This document shows positions 28,923-37,985 of a DNA stretch of 64,000 nucleotides, in pieces. The position numbers and the translations under genes are program-made. Every line of letters starts with the position of its first letter. The stretch's first letter is position 1. The notes below the pieces were generated by a model, which worked only from the letters and a program-made list of their open reading frames with translations, did not search any database and was not told where the DNA came from. The stretch is from Leeuwenhoekiella aestuarii (GTDB lineage Bacteria; Bacteroidota; Bacteroidia; Flavobacteriales; Flavobacteriaceae). Location: contig NZ_QOVJ01000003.1 of NCBI RefSeq assembly GCF_004104055.1, positions 434,001-498,000 of the forward strand, given 5' to 3'.

Positions 28923-30281
28923 ATGATCAAGTCCATAAATCCATACAATCAGCAAGTTGTATTTGAAACCAAAGAACTCACCAAAAAAGAAACCGAAGAA
29001 GCCATAGATGAAGCGCACAAGCGTTTTTTATCCTGGCGGAAAACTTCGTATTCAGAGCGCAGTAAACTGATGCACGCAGCAGCAGCTGAACTCAAAAAGA
29101 ACAAGCAGGAATATGCAGAGACGATGACTTTAGAAATGGGGAAACCTATTGCACAGTCCATCGCAGAGATCGAAAAATGTGCCTGGGTTTGTGAATATTA
29201 TGCAGCGCATGCTGAAAGTCATCTGGCCGATAAAACTATCAAAACCGATGCGGCAGCAAGTTATGTAAGCTACGAACCCCTAGGTGTTGTGCTTGCTGTA
29301 ATGCCCTGGAATTACCCTTTTTGGCAGGTTTTTCGCTTTGCGGCACCAGCATTGATGGCGGGAAACATCGGTATTTTAAAGCACGCCAGTAATGTGATGC
29401 AGAGCGCGATTAATATTCAAAAAGTGTTTGAACGCGCAGGTTTTCCTAAAGCTTGTTTTACCAATTTGCCACTGAGCAGTTCTAAGATCGAAGCGATCAT
29501 CAAAAACCCTAAAGTAAAGGCTGTTACGCTTACCGGTAGCAAACCAGCAGGTAGCGCTGTGGCTTCAACTGCCGGAAATGAAATCAAGAAATCGGTTTTA
29601 GAATTAGGCGGAAGCAACGCACTTGTGGTATTTGAAGATTGTAATCTGGAAGAGACCCTTAAAACTGCTGTGCAGGCACGTTTTCAGAATACCGGGCAAA
29701 GTTGTATTGCAGGTAAGCGTTTGATTTTACATAAAAATATAGCGGAAGCATTTACCGAGAACTATGTAAAAGCTGTGCGTGAACTCAAGAGCGGTGATCC
29801 TATGGATGAAAACACGTATATAGGTGTGATGGCGCGTCCTGATCTTGCTGAAGAATTAGAAGCGCAGTTGAAAGACAGTGTAAATGCGGGTGCCGAAGTT
29901 TTAATAGGAGGGAAGCGAAACAACGCTTATTTTGAACCAACAGTAGTGACGGGTGTAACTCCGGAAATGTCTTTGTTTAAAGAAGAAACTTTTGGTCCTG
30001 TAATAGGTATTACCACTTTTGAAACCGAAGAAGAAGCGGTTGATTTGGTTAATCAGTCTGAATTTGGTTTGGGGGTTTCCATTTTTACAGAAGATATGGA
30101 GCGTGCCAAAAAGCTAGTTCCTTTATTTGACGACGGAGCAGTTTTTGTAAACGAGTTGGTAAAGAGTGATCCGCGCCTGCCTTTTGGCGGAACGAAAATA
30201 TCCGGTTATGGTCGTGAACTTTCAGCAGACGGTATTCAGGAATTTGTAAACCGAAAAACGGTTTACTTTAATAAATACTAA
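28923..30281 (+). CDS. gabD: NAD(P)-dependent succinate-semialdehyde dehydrogenase-type aldehyde dehydrogenase
   Basis: 452 residues, aldehyde dehydrogenase superfamily. It oxidises an aldehyde (probably succinate semialdehyde) to the acid. Seen: VMPWNYPFWQVFRF (N-terminal substrate tunnel motif), TGSKPAGSAVA (cofactor loop), the catalytic Glu in LELGGSNALVV, and the catalytic Cys in NTGQSCIAGKR near residue 260. The short length and motif set fit the GabD/Sad group. A GNAT gene follows after about 100 bases. Substrate assignment rests on similarity by eye only. Confidence 0.82.
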   Translation: MIKSINPYNQQVVFETKELTKKETEEAIDEAHKRFLSWRKTSYSERSKLMHAAAAELKKNKQEYAETMTLEMGKPIAQSIAEIEKCAWVCEYYAAHAESHLADKTIKTDAAASYVSYEPLGVVLAVMPWNYPFWQVFRFAAPALMAGNIGILKHASNVMQSAINIQKVFERAGFPKACFTNLPLSSSKIEAIIKNPKVKAVTLTGSKPAGSAVASTAGNEIKKSVLELGGSNALVVFEDCNLEETLKTAVQARFQNTGQSCIAGKRLILHKNIAEAFTENYVKAVRELKSGDPMDENTYIGVMARPDLAEELEAQLKDSVNAGAEVLIGGKRNNAYFEPTVVTGVTPEMSLFKEETFGPVIGITTFETEEEAVDLVNQSEFGLGVSIFTEDMERAKKLVPLFDDGAVFVNELVKSDPRLPFGGTKISGYGRELSADGIQEFVNRKTVYFNKY

Positions 30282-30378
30282 TCATATCAGGTGTCGTCGA
30301 GAACTATAAAATTTGAATGTTGACGCTTGAGTTTTAAATAACTCACTATTTTTAAAAAAATAACGAACAATCCATTCT

Positions 30379-30849
30379 ATGCCCGAAATTAATATACGTC
30401 GTGTCACTAAGGAAGATACCGACTTTATTTTAAGCTTATTGCCCAGTCTTACCGATCCTGAATTACCCCATTGGCGAGATCCAGATGTAATGCTGGATAT
30501 TGATCAGCGGATCTTGAAATCTGAAATTCAGGATGGGAGTGAAGACAATGCTATTTTTATAGCAGAAGATAGCGAGACTCAAAAGCAACTCGGTTTTATT
30601 TTTCTTGAAATAGGTACTGACTATTATCATAGAGAGCCTCACGGTCATATCGCAGACATTATTGTTGCTCCAGATGCTCGCGGCCGCGGAATAGGCAAAT
30701 TGCTCATGAATAAAGCAGAAGCGTGGACAAAGGACTGTGGCTACAAACTGCTTACACTAAATGTTTTTGATGACAATAAAAAGGCCCGCAAGCTCTACCA
30801 GTCTTTAGGTTTTACGCCAGACTTAACAAAATATGGAAAAATATTATAG
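30379..30849 (+). CDS. GNAT family N-acetyltransferase
   Basis: 156 residues, single GNAT domain. The acetyl-CoA loop is DARGRGIGKLLMNKAEAW (the R/Q-x-x-G-x-G/A motif) near residue 97. The C-terminal helix-strand DDNKKARKLYQSLGF is typical of the family. Cytosolic. The acceptor (small molecule or protein amine) cannot be told from sequence. It is followed directly by a bidirectional terminator. Confidence 0.88.
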   Translation: MPEINIRRVTKEDTDFILSLLPSLTDPELPHWRDPDVMLDIDQRILKSEIQDGSEDNAIFIAEDSETQKQLGFIFLEIGTDYYHREPHGHIADIIVAPDARGRGIGKLLMNKAEAWTKDCGYKLLTLNVFDDNKKARKLYQSLGFTPDLTKYGKIL

Positions 30850-30853
30850 CTTG

Positions 30854-30892
30854 ATTAAAAATCCCGTCTACACTATAGGCGGGATTTTTAAT
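30854..30892. terminator. Bidirectional intrinsic terminator
   Basis: 17-bp stem ATTAAAAATCCCGTCTA (30854-30870) with TAGGCGGGATTTTTAAT (30876-30892), one G:T wobble, loop CACTA. It lies between convergent GNAT (+) and aldo/keto reductase (-) genes with T-runs on both strands. Confidence 0.92.
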
Positions 30893-30925
30893 TGAGCAAC
30901 TCTTAGCGATCTTGTGACGATAAAA

Positions 30926-31912
30926 TCACCATTTTTGATGAATCTGAGCTTTTAAATGTTTGTCATAAATGGCATTCATTTTTTCAATTTGATCTTCAGA
31001 TAAAGTCTTTTTTTCTACTGCAGATAAATTAGATAATAAATGTTCTTCCTTAGAAGCTCCCGGAATAATGGTGCTTACTGTTTTATGAGATAATATCCAT
31101 TGCAAAGCTATTGGGGCGAGATTTTCTGCGTCCGGAAATAATTGCTTAAGTTCATTTACAGCTTCTAGACCGGTTTCATAGTTAACTCCAGAGAAGGTTT
31201 CTCCTTTATCAAAAGCTTCTCCATTCCGATTGAAATTTCGGTGGTCTTCTTTATCAAAAGAGGTGTTTTGATCAAATTTTCCAGTAAGTAATCCGCTGGC
31301 CAGAGGGACACGAACGATTACTCCGATATCATTTTTTTCCGCTTCGCGAAAGAATAGTTCAGCAGGTCGTTGTCTAAACAGATTGAAGATGATTTGCACT
31401 GTAGTTACATTATCGTACTGCATCGCCTTGATGCCTTCTTCCACTTTTTCTACACTTACGCCCAGATTAGCGATTTTACCTTCTTTTTTCAAATCTTCAA
31501 AAAGTCCAAAAATCTCGGGTCTGTAATAGGTGTCTGTAGGAGGGCAATGCAGCTGAATAAGATCCAGACGTTCTAAACCAGTATTCTTTAAGCTGGCTTC
31601 CACAAATTTACGCAGCGCTTTAGGCGTATAGCCTTCATCCACGTGAGGATTAATTTGTCTACCGCATTTTGTAGCTATATAAACTTCTTCAGATCGGCTA
31701 CGCAACACACGACCTACAGCAGCTTCGCTCAGGCCGCTTTCATAAACATCAGCAGTGTCAATAAAATTTATGCCTTTATCTATTGCGGTGTTGATGATTT
31801 TTTCGGCAGTGGTGTCGTCAAAACCAGAGCCCCATTTGCCACCAACTTGCCATGTGCCCAGTGAGATTTCTGATATATTGAGATTGGTTTTACCTAATTT
31901 TCGGTAATTCAT
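30926..31912 (-). CDS. Aldo/keto reductase
   Basis: 328 residues, TIM-barrel NADPH-dependent oxidoreductase. The catalytic tetrad is visible: Asp and Tyr in FIDTADVYESG, Lys in YIATKCGRQ, His in LIQLHCPPTD. The C-terminal cofactor-binding stretch is STIIPGASKEEHLLSNLSA. It belongs to the potassium-channel-beta/YghZ/Tas-like group. Substrate unknown. Monocistronic, divergent from the ilv operon. Confidence 0.9.
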   Translation of the reverse strand: MNYRKLGKTNLNISEISLGTWQVGGKWGSGFDDTTAEKIINTAIDKGINFIDTADVYESGLSEAAVGRVLRSRSEEVYIATKCGRQINPHVDEGYTPKALRKFVEASLKNTGLERLDLIQLHCPPTDTYYRPEIFGLFEDLKKEGKIANLGVSVEKVEEGIKAMQYDNVTTVQIIFNLFRQRPAELFFREAEKNDIGVIVRVPLASGLLTGKFDQNTSFDKEDHRNFNRNGEAFDKGETFSGVNYETGLEAVNELKQLFPDAENLAPIALQWILSHKTVSTIIPGASKEEHLLSNLSAVEKKTLSEDQIEKMNAIYDKHLKAQIHQKW

Positions 31913-32012
31913 TATAAATGTGTTTGAGAATTTTCACTAAAAATACAAAACCACTTATTTTCTGCTAACAAAAAGTTTACAAAGCGGTCTTAAAATAGTG
32001 TATTTTGAAAAA

Positions 32013-32042
32013 TTGATGTTTAGTTAAAATTTTCTATAAATG
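32013..32042 (+). promoter_or_regulatory. Candidate ilv operon promoter
   Basis: TTG (32013-32015), 19-base spacer, then TATAAATG (32035-32042). The -7 element departs from TAnnTTTG at two positions, but the spacing is exact and it sits about 40 bases upstream of the leader ORF. No better candidate is seen in the 461-base gap before ilvD. Confidence 0.4.
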
Positions 32043-32082
32043 TGTAATGCTGCCCGACATATTATAAATAATTTTACTGTAT

Positions 32083-32136
32083 ATGAGAAAGCAACTAATT
32101 AGTGTTCGTTCAATTATTGTCATCAAACTGTTTTGA
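32083..32136 (+). CDS. Putative ilv operon leader peptide (17 aa, Ile/Val/Leu rich)
   Basis: ATG at 32083 to TGA at 32134-32136 encodes MRKQLISVRSIIVIKLF: 4 Ile, 2 Val and 2 Leu in 17 residues, including the run SIIVI. It is followed 26 bases later by a strong intrinsic terminator and then by ilvD-B-N-C-A. The arrangement is that of classical ribosome-mediated attenuation, where starvation for branched-chain aminoacyl-tRNA would stall the ribosome on the Ile/Val codons. Called from sequence only; composition and position are the support. Confidence 0.72.
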   Translation: MRKQLISVRSIIVIKLF

Positions 32137-32162
32137 TGCGGAACGCTATATATTATAAATAG

Positions 32163-32192
32163 ACCTTCCGTTAAACTGGAAGGTTTTTTTTT
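32163..32192 (+). terminator. ilv attenuator terminator
   Basis: Perfect stem ACCTTCC (32163-32169) with GGAAGGT (32178-32184), loop GTTAAACT, followed by an uninterrupted T-run to 32192. It lies between the leader ORF and ilvD, where no gene has ended, so it is a premature terminator. The rest of the gap to ilvD (32193-32373) is AT-rich with nothing else recognised. Confidence 0.85.
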
Positions 32193-32373
32193 GATGTTGA
32201 TTTTTCTAATTATAAAGGTTTTTTAATCTATTGAACATAGTAGTATTTGTATGTTAAAAAACTGAAAAACAATAAGTTGTGATGTTTTTAAGTTTTTTTG
32301 GTATATCCAAAGAATTTTAAGAGAATAACTGATAAAAAGAAGGAATAGCTAATTTCGATATAGATTTATAACA

Positions 32374-34056
32374 ATGGAATTAAATAAATACAGTAAAACT
32401 GTAACTCAAGACCCAACATTGCCGGCAGCTCAGGCAATGTTACATGCAATTGGTCTAACGGATGACGACTTAAAAAAGCCGCTAATTGGTATTGCGAGTA
32501 CTGGTTATGAAGGTAATCCGTGTAATATGCACCTTAATGATCTGGCTACTCACGTTAAAAAAGGGGCGGCTAATGCAGACCTGGTAGGACTTATTTTTAA
32601 CACGATAGGTGTTAGTGATGGCATTTCTAACGGAACACCTGGAATGCGTTTCTCGCTACCTTCGCGTGATATTATTGCGGACTCTATGGAGACCGTCGTT
32701 CAAGCAATGAGTTATGACGGACTCGTAACTGTAGTGGGTTGCGATAAAAATATGCCGGGAGCTTTAATGGCGCAATTGCGTTTAAACAGACCTTCTATTT
32801 TAGTTTATGGAGGTACAATTGCCTCAGGATGTCATAACGGTAAAAAGTTAGATATTATTTCTGCTTTTGAAGCTTACGGACAAAAAGTTGCCGGTACGAT
32901 AGATGAATCAGAATTTAAAGAAGTTGTGCATAAGGCGTGTCCGGGAGCAGGAGCTTGTGGAGGTATGTATACCGCAAATACGATGGCTTCAGCAATTGAA
33001 GCTTTAGGGATGTCGTTACCTTTTAACTCTTCAAATCCGGCGGTTACAGATTCTAATATTAAAGAAGCAGAATGTGTAAAAGCAGGGGAAGCGTTGAGAT
33101 ACTTATTAGAGCACGATATTAAACCTTCTGATATTGTGACTAAAGAATCATTAGAAAATGCATTCCGTTTAGTAACCGTTTTAGGAGGATCAACAAATGC
33201 GGTATTGCACTTTTTAGCGATTGCTAAATCTGCACAGCTAGAATTTACACTTAAAGATTTCCAGAAAATCAGTGACAACACGCCACTATTAGCAGACTTA
33301 AAACCTAGTGGTAAATACTCTATGGAAGATCTTCACGGAGTAGGTGGTATTCCTGGTGTACTAAAGTATATGCTAGATAACGATATGCTGCACGGAGATT
33401 GTTTAACAGTAACCGGAAAAACGCTGGCCGAAAATCTAAAAGATGTACCCAATTTAATAGACGGTCAAGATATTGTAAGAACCCTTGATAAGCCTATTAA
33501 AGATAGTGGTCATATCAGGATCTTATTTGGAAACTTAGCTACTGAAGGAGCTGTGGCAAAAATCACAGGTAAAGAAGGTTTAGAATTTAGAGGTACAGCA
33601 AACGTGTTTGACAGCGAAGCTGCTGTAAATGAAGGCATCAAAACCGGAAAGGTGAAAAAAGGTGATGTAGTGATCATTCGCTATGAAGGCCCAAAAGGTG
33701 GGCCCGGAATGCCAGAAATGCTTAAACCTACATCGTCAATTATGGGAGCTGGTTTAGGTAAGGATGTGGCATTGATTACTGATGGTCGTTTCTCAGGAGG
33801 ATCACATGGTTTTGTAGTGGGACACGTTTCGCCAGAAGCACAAGTGGGTGGCAATATCGCACTTGTTGAGAATGGTGATATTATCGCAATTGATGCGGTG
33901 AAGAATACGATCAATATTGAAATATCTGATGAAGAGTTAGATAAAAGAAGAGAAAAATGGACCGCTCCTGCGCTTAGATTTCAGCGTGGAGCACTTTATA
34001 AATATGCTAAAACCGTCTCGTCAGCATCAAAAGGTTGTGTGACAGACGAAATGTAA
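32374..34056 (+). CDS. ilvD: Dihydroxy-acid dehydratase
   Basis: 560 residues. Fe-S enzyme that dehydrates 2,3-dihydroxy-isovalerate and -methylvalerate to the keto acids of valine and isoleucine. Cluster cysteines are visible in [11 protein letters not shown] and [17 protein letters not shown]; the C-terminal [19 protein letters not shown] motif is intact. First structural gene of the ilv operon; the next gene starts 6 bases after its stop. Full length. Confidence 0.97.
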   Translation: MELNKYSKTVTQDPTLPAAQAMLHAIGLTDDDLKKPLIGIASTGYEGNPCNMHLNDLATHVKKGAANADLVGLIFNTIGVSDGISNGTPGMRFSLPSRDIIADSMETVVQAMSYDGLVTVVGCDKNMPGALMAQLRLNRPSILVYGGTIASGCHNGKKLDIISAFEAYGQKVAGTIDESEFKEVVHKACPGAGACGGMYTANTMASAIEALGMSLPFNSSNPAVTDSNIKEAECVKAGEALRYLLEHDIKPSDIVTKESLENAFRLVTVLGGSTNAVLHFLAIAKSAQLEFTLKDFQKISDNTPLLADLKPSGKYSMEDLHGVGGIPGVLKYMLDNDMLHGDCLTVTGKTLAENLKDVPNLIDGQDIVRTLDKPIKDSGHIRILFGNLATEGAVAKITGKEGLEFRGTANVFDSEAAVNEGIKTGKVKKGDVVIIRYEGPKGGPGMPEMLKPTSSIMGAGLGKDVALITDGRFSGGSHGFVVGHVSPEAQVGGNIALVENGDIIAIDAVKNTINIEISDEELDKRREKWTAPALRFQRGALYKYAKTVSSASKGCVTDEM

Positions 34057-34062
34057 AAGGCT

Positions 34063-35799
34063 ATGGGTAATACTCAAACAATTAAATTGCAAGACACTGC
34101 AGTAGAAGCTACGCAGCGTTTAACAGGTAAAGAAGCAATAATAAAATGCTTGCTTGCAGAAGGTGTAGATACACTTTATGGCTATCCGGGAGGAGCTATT
34201 ATGCCTGTTTATGATGAGTTGTATAAATATCAAGACAAACTTCATCACGTCTTAACCCGTCACGAGCAAGGTGCAACACACGCAGCTCAGGGGTATGCAC
34301 GCGTGAGCGGTAAAGTAGGTGTCGCAATTGCAACATCGGGACCTGGTGCAACTAACCTTATAACAGGTATTGCTGATGCACAAATAGACTCAACTCCTAT
34401 GGTGTGTATTACGGGTCAGGTAGCGTCTCATTTGTTAGGTAGTGATGCATTTCAAGAAACGGATATTATTGGTATCTCTACTCCGGTAACCAAATGGAAT
34501 TACCAGATCACTAAAGCTTCAGAAATTCCTGAAGTACTTGCAAAGGCATTTTATATTGCAAAAAGTGGTCGTCCGGGCCCAGTCTTGATTGATATTACAA
34601 AAGATGCTCAGTTTGAGGAATTTGATTTTGCGTATAAAAAATGCAAGGCTGTTCGTAGTTACAAACCTGTACCTAAATTAAATCCAGATTCAGTTAAGGC
34701 TGCTGCAGATTTAATTAATAATGCTAAAAAACCCATGATTGTTTGGGGGCAAGGAGTTATTCTAGGTAAGGCTGAAGAAGAATTTAAAGCAGTTGTAGAA
34801 AAATCAGGTGTTCCTGCAGCTTGGACTATTCTTGGTGTTTCTGCAATCCCTACAGATCATCCTTTAAATGTGGGTATGGTAGGCATGCATGGTAACTATG
34901 GTCCTAATGTACTTACTAATGAATGTGATGTTTTAATCGCAATCGGGATGCGTTTTGATGATCGGGTTACTGGTAATTTAGAGACGTATGCTAAGCAGGC
35001 CAAAGTGATTCATTTTGAGATTGATCCCGCAGAAGTAAATAAGAATGTAGAAGCAGATATTGCTGTTTTAGGTAATAGCAAAGAAACGCTTGCAGCATTA
35101 CTTCCACTTTTAGAAGAAAAGCAACACACAGATTGGCATAATCGTTTTAAAGAACTGTATCAGATTGAATATGATAAAATCATAAAAAATGATATAACTC
35201 CAGAGAAAGAAGGTCTTACTATGGGGGAGGTTCTTGAAGGTATTAATAAGGTTTCTAAAGGAGACGCCGTTATTGTATCAGACGTAGGACAGCACCAGAT
35301 GATCGCGTGTCGCTATGCTAAGTTCAATAAGTCTAAGAGTAACGTAACTTCTGGCGGACTTGGAACGATGGGCTTCGCGCTTCCGGCTGCAATAGGTGCA
35401 AAAATGGGAGCTCCTAACAGACCTGTGGTAGCAATTATTGGTGACGGGGGTTATCAGATGACTATTCAGGAACTGGGGACAATTTTTCAAACTAAAGTTC
35501 CTGTAAAAATCGTTGTGTTGAATAATGATTTCTTAGGAATGGTGCGCCAATGGCAACAGTTGTTCTTTGATCGTCGTTATGCTTCAACAGAGTTGATTAA
35601 CCCTGATTTTGTTGCAATTGCTAAAGGATATTTTATAGAAGCAAAAAGCGTTTCAAAACGAGAAGATCTTGCAGGAGCTATATCAGAAATGCTTGCGGCT
35701 GAAGGCCCTTATTTCTTAGAAGTGAAAGTAGAGAAAGAAGATAATGTATTCCCAATGATTCCAACAGGAGCCTCTGTTTCAGATATTAGATTAGAATAG
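34063..35799 (+). CDS. ilvB: Acetolactate synthase large subunit
   Basis: 578 residues. ThDP- and FAD-dependent enzyme that condenses pyruvate with pyruvate or 2-oxobutyrate. The catalytic Glu is E68 in LTRHEQGATHAAQG. The ThDP/Mg motif GDGGYQMTIQELGT and the downstream NNDFLGMVRQWQ (with the Trp of the herbicide/substrate pocket) are present. It pairs with IlvN, which begins 2 bases after the stop. Confidence 0.97.
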   Translation: MGNTQTIKLQDTAVEATQRLTGKEAIIKCLLAEGVDTLYGYPGGAIMPVYDELYKYQDKLHHVLTRHEQGATHAAQGYARVSGKVGVAIATSGPGATNLITGIADAQIDSTPMVCITGQVASHLLGSDAFQETDIIGISTPVTKWNYQITKASEIPEVLAKAFYIAKSGRPGPVLIDITKDAQFEEFDFAYKKCKAVRSYKPVPKLNPDSVKAAADLINNAKKPMIVWGQGVILGKAEEEFKAVVEKSGVPAAWTILGVSAIPTDHPLNVGMVGMHGNYGPNVLTNECDVLIAIGMRFDDRVTGNLETYAKQAKVIHFEIDPAEVNKNVEADIAVLGNSKETLAALLPLLEEKQHTDWHNRFKELYQIEYDKIIKNDITPEKEGLTMGEVLEGINKVSKGDAVIVSDVGQHQMIACRYAKFNKSKSNVTSGGLGTMGFALPAAIGAKMGAPNRPVVAIIGDGGYQMTIQELGTIFQTKVPVKIVVLNNDFLGMVRQWQQLFFDRRYASTELINPDFVAIAKGYFIEAKSVSKREDLAGAISEMLAAEGPYFLEVKVEKEDNVFPMIPTGASVSDIRLE

Positions 35800-35801
35800 T
35801 T

Positions 35802-36329
35802 ATGAGCGAGACAAAAACATATACCGTATCCATATATACCGAAAATAATGTAGGTTTATTGAACCGCATTTCGGCAATATTTCAGCGTAGAAAAATAAAT
35901 ATTGAAAGCCTGAACACTTCGATTTCTGAAATAGAAGGTGTTTCAAAATTTACAATCGTGATCAACCTTACTGAAGATCGTGTAAAGAAAGTGATCGGTC
36001 AGTTAGAAAAGCAGGTTGAGGTAATTAAAGCCTATTATCACACTGACGAAGAGACGATCTTTTTAGAAACCTGTCTGTTTAAAATAAAATCAGATTTGCT
36101 TTTTGAAGAACGTCAGATCCAAAATATCATTAAAGAAAGCAGTGCACGCATTGTGACGGTAAACAAAGAATTCTTTGTTCTTGAAAAAGCCGGGCGGCGT
36201 AGTGAAATAGATTTACTGTACCGGGAGCTGAGTGCTTTTGGAATTATGCAGTTTACCCGTTCCGGACGTATTTCAGTTTCTAAAGAAGAAATGAAAATAT
36301 CATCAATGCTTGCAGAATTTGCAGAATAA
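35802..36329 (+). CDS. ilvN: Acetolactate synthase small (regulatory) subunit
   Basis: 175 residues. The N-terminal ACT domain begins TYTVSIYTENNVGLLNRISAI, the valine-binding regulatory module, followed by a C-terminal domain that activates IlvB (ACVL-type sequence ETCLFKIKSDLLFEERQI). It confers feedback inhibition by branched-chain amino acids in this family. Length is normal. Between ilvB and ilvC. Confidence 0.94.
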   Translation: MSETKTYTVSIYTENNVGLLNRISAIFQRRKINIESLNTSISEIEGVSKFTIVINLTEDRVKKVIGQLEKQVEVIKAYYHTDEETIFLETCLFKIKSDLLFEERQIQNIIKESSARIVTVNKEFFVLEKAGRRSEIDLLYRELSAFGIMQFTRSGRISVSKEEMKISSMLAEFAE

Positions 36330-36363
36330 AATAAACTAATCCACATCAATAAAATTTAATAAA

Positions 36364-37863
36364 ATGTCAAATTACTTTAATACGCTATCCCTAAGAGAAC
36401 AATTGGCTCAGTTGGCCAAGTGTCGCTTTATGGAATCTGAAGAATTTTCTAACGGGATAGAAGCATTGCGCGGAAAAAAAGTAGTCATCGTAGGTTGCGG
36501 TGCACAGGGTTTAAATCAAGGTTTAAATATGCGTGACAGCGGCTTAGATATTTCTTACGCTTTGCGTGAAGGCGCGATTAAAGAAAAGAGAGCTTCTTAT
36601 AAAAATGCTGTAGATAATGGTTTTACCGTTGGGACTTACGAAGAGTTAATTCCTACTGCAGATTTAGTGTGTAACCTTACACCTGATAAGCAGCATACAG
36701 CAGTGGTTAATACAGTTATGCCTTTGATGAAAGAAGGTGCGACGTTGGCCTATAGCCACGGTTTTAATATCGTAGAAGAAGGCATGCAAATCCGTAAAGA
36801 CTTAACGGTTATTATGTGTGCGCCTAAATGTCCGGGTTCTGAAGTACGTGAAGAATACAAGCGTGGTTTTGGTGTTCCTACTTTGATTGCTGTTCACCCT
36901 GAGAACGATCCTGAAGGAAAAGGTTTAGATCAGGCAAAAGCTTATGCTGTTGGAACCGGTGGTCACAGAGCAGGTGTTTTAGAATCTTCATTTGTTGCTG
37001 AAGTAAAAAGTGATTTAATGGGGGAGCAAACCATTCTTTGTGGTATGCTTCAAACAGGATCTATTCTTTGCTTTGACAAAATGATAGAAAAAGGAATTGA
37101 TGCAGGATATGCTTCTAAATTGATTCAATATGGTTGGGAAACTATCACCGAAGCTTTAAAACACGGTGGAATTACCAATATGATGGATCGTTTGAACAAT
37201 CCTTCAAAAATAAAAGCTTTTGAACTAGCTGAAGAAATTAAAGACATTACGCGTCCGTTATTCCATAAGCATATGGATGATATCATCTCGGGTCACTTCT
37301 CAAAAACGATGATGGAAGACTGGGCCAATGATGATGTTAATTTATTGAAATGGCGTGCTGAAACAGGAGAAACTGCTTTCGAAAAAACTCCTGCAGGAAG
37401 TATGGAAATTTCTGAGCAGGAATTCTTTGACCACGGAGTATTGATGGTTGCTATGGTAAAAGCCGGGGTAGAGCTTGCTTTTGAAACCATGACTGAAGCA
37501 GGTATTATTGAAGAGTCTGCATACTACGAGTCTTTGCACGAAACGCCACTTATCGCTAACACTATTGCACGTAAGAAATTATTTGAAATGAATCGTGTGA
37601 TTTCTGATACTGCAGAATACGGTTGTTATTTATTTGACCATGCGTGTAAGCCTATGCTAACCGATTTTATGAAGAAAATAGATACTGATGTAATCGGTAA
37701 AGCGTATGCTACAGATAATGCTGTAGACAACAAGACACTGATCGCTGTAAATGATGCTATTCGTGCTCACGAAGTTGAAGCCGTAGGAGCGTGGTTGCGT
37801 GAGTCTATGACAGCAATGAAAGAAATTAAAACAGTTGCTTCAGAAGAAGCGGTGACTGCTTAA
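36364..37863 (+). CDS. ilvC: Ketol-acid reductoisomerase (long, class II)
   Basis: 499 residues, the long enterobacterial/plant-like form with a duplicated knotted domain. It isomerises and reduces acetolactate or acetohydroxybutyrate. Seen: [21 protein letters not shown] (Rossmann NADPH motif near residue 38), LTPDKQH and the [17 protein letters not shown] metal-site region. Followed by a 17-bp hairpin before ilvA. Confidence 0.97.
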   Translation: MSNYFNTLSLREQLAQLAKCRFMESEEFSNGIEALRGKKVVIVGCGAQGLNQGLNMRDSGLDISYALREGAIKEKRASYKNAVDNGFTVGTYEELIPTADLVCNLTPDKQHTAVVNTVMPLMKEGATLAYSHGFNIVEEGMQIRKDLTVIMCAPKCPGSEVREEYKRGFGVPTLIAVHPENDPEGKGLDQAKAYAVGTGGHRAGVLESSFVAEVKSDLMGEQTILCGMLQTGSILCFDKMIEKGIDAGYASKLIQYGWETITEALKHGGITNMMDRLNNPSKIKAFELAEEIKDITRPLFHKHMDDIISGHFSKTMMEDWANDDVNLLKWRAETGETAFEKTPAGSMEISEQEFFDHGVLMVAMVKAGVELAFETMTEAGIIEESAYYESLHETPLIANTIARKKLFEMNRVISDTAEYGCYLFDHACKPMLTDFMKKIDTDVIGKAYATDNAVDNKTLIAVNDAIRAHEVEAVGAWLRESMTAMKEIKTVASEEAVTA

Positions 37864-37930
37864 ATTAGTATAAGTTCTCTTGAGGAAACCTCAGAGTATT
37901 TAAATCTCATATGTTGAGTTAACTGAATAC

Positions 37931-37966
37931 ACTAAATGTGCATCAAATTTTTGATGCACATTTAGT
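37931..37966 (+). other. Intra-operon hairpin between ilvC and ilvA
   Basis: Perfect 17-bp inverted repeat: ACTAAATGTGCATCAAA (37931-37947) and its complement (37950-37966) with a 2-base loop. No T-run follows, so it is unlikely to be a strong terminator. A role in mRNA processing, stability or partial termination before ilvA is inferred. Confidence 0.6.
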
Positions 37967-37985
37967 CAATCAAAATATTTAAATT

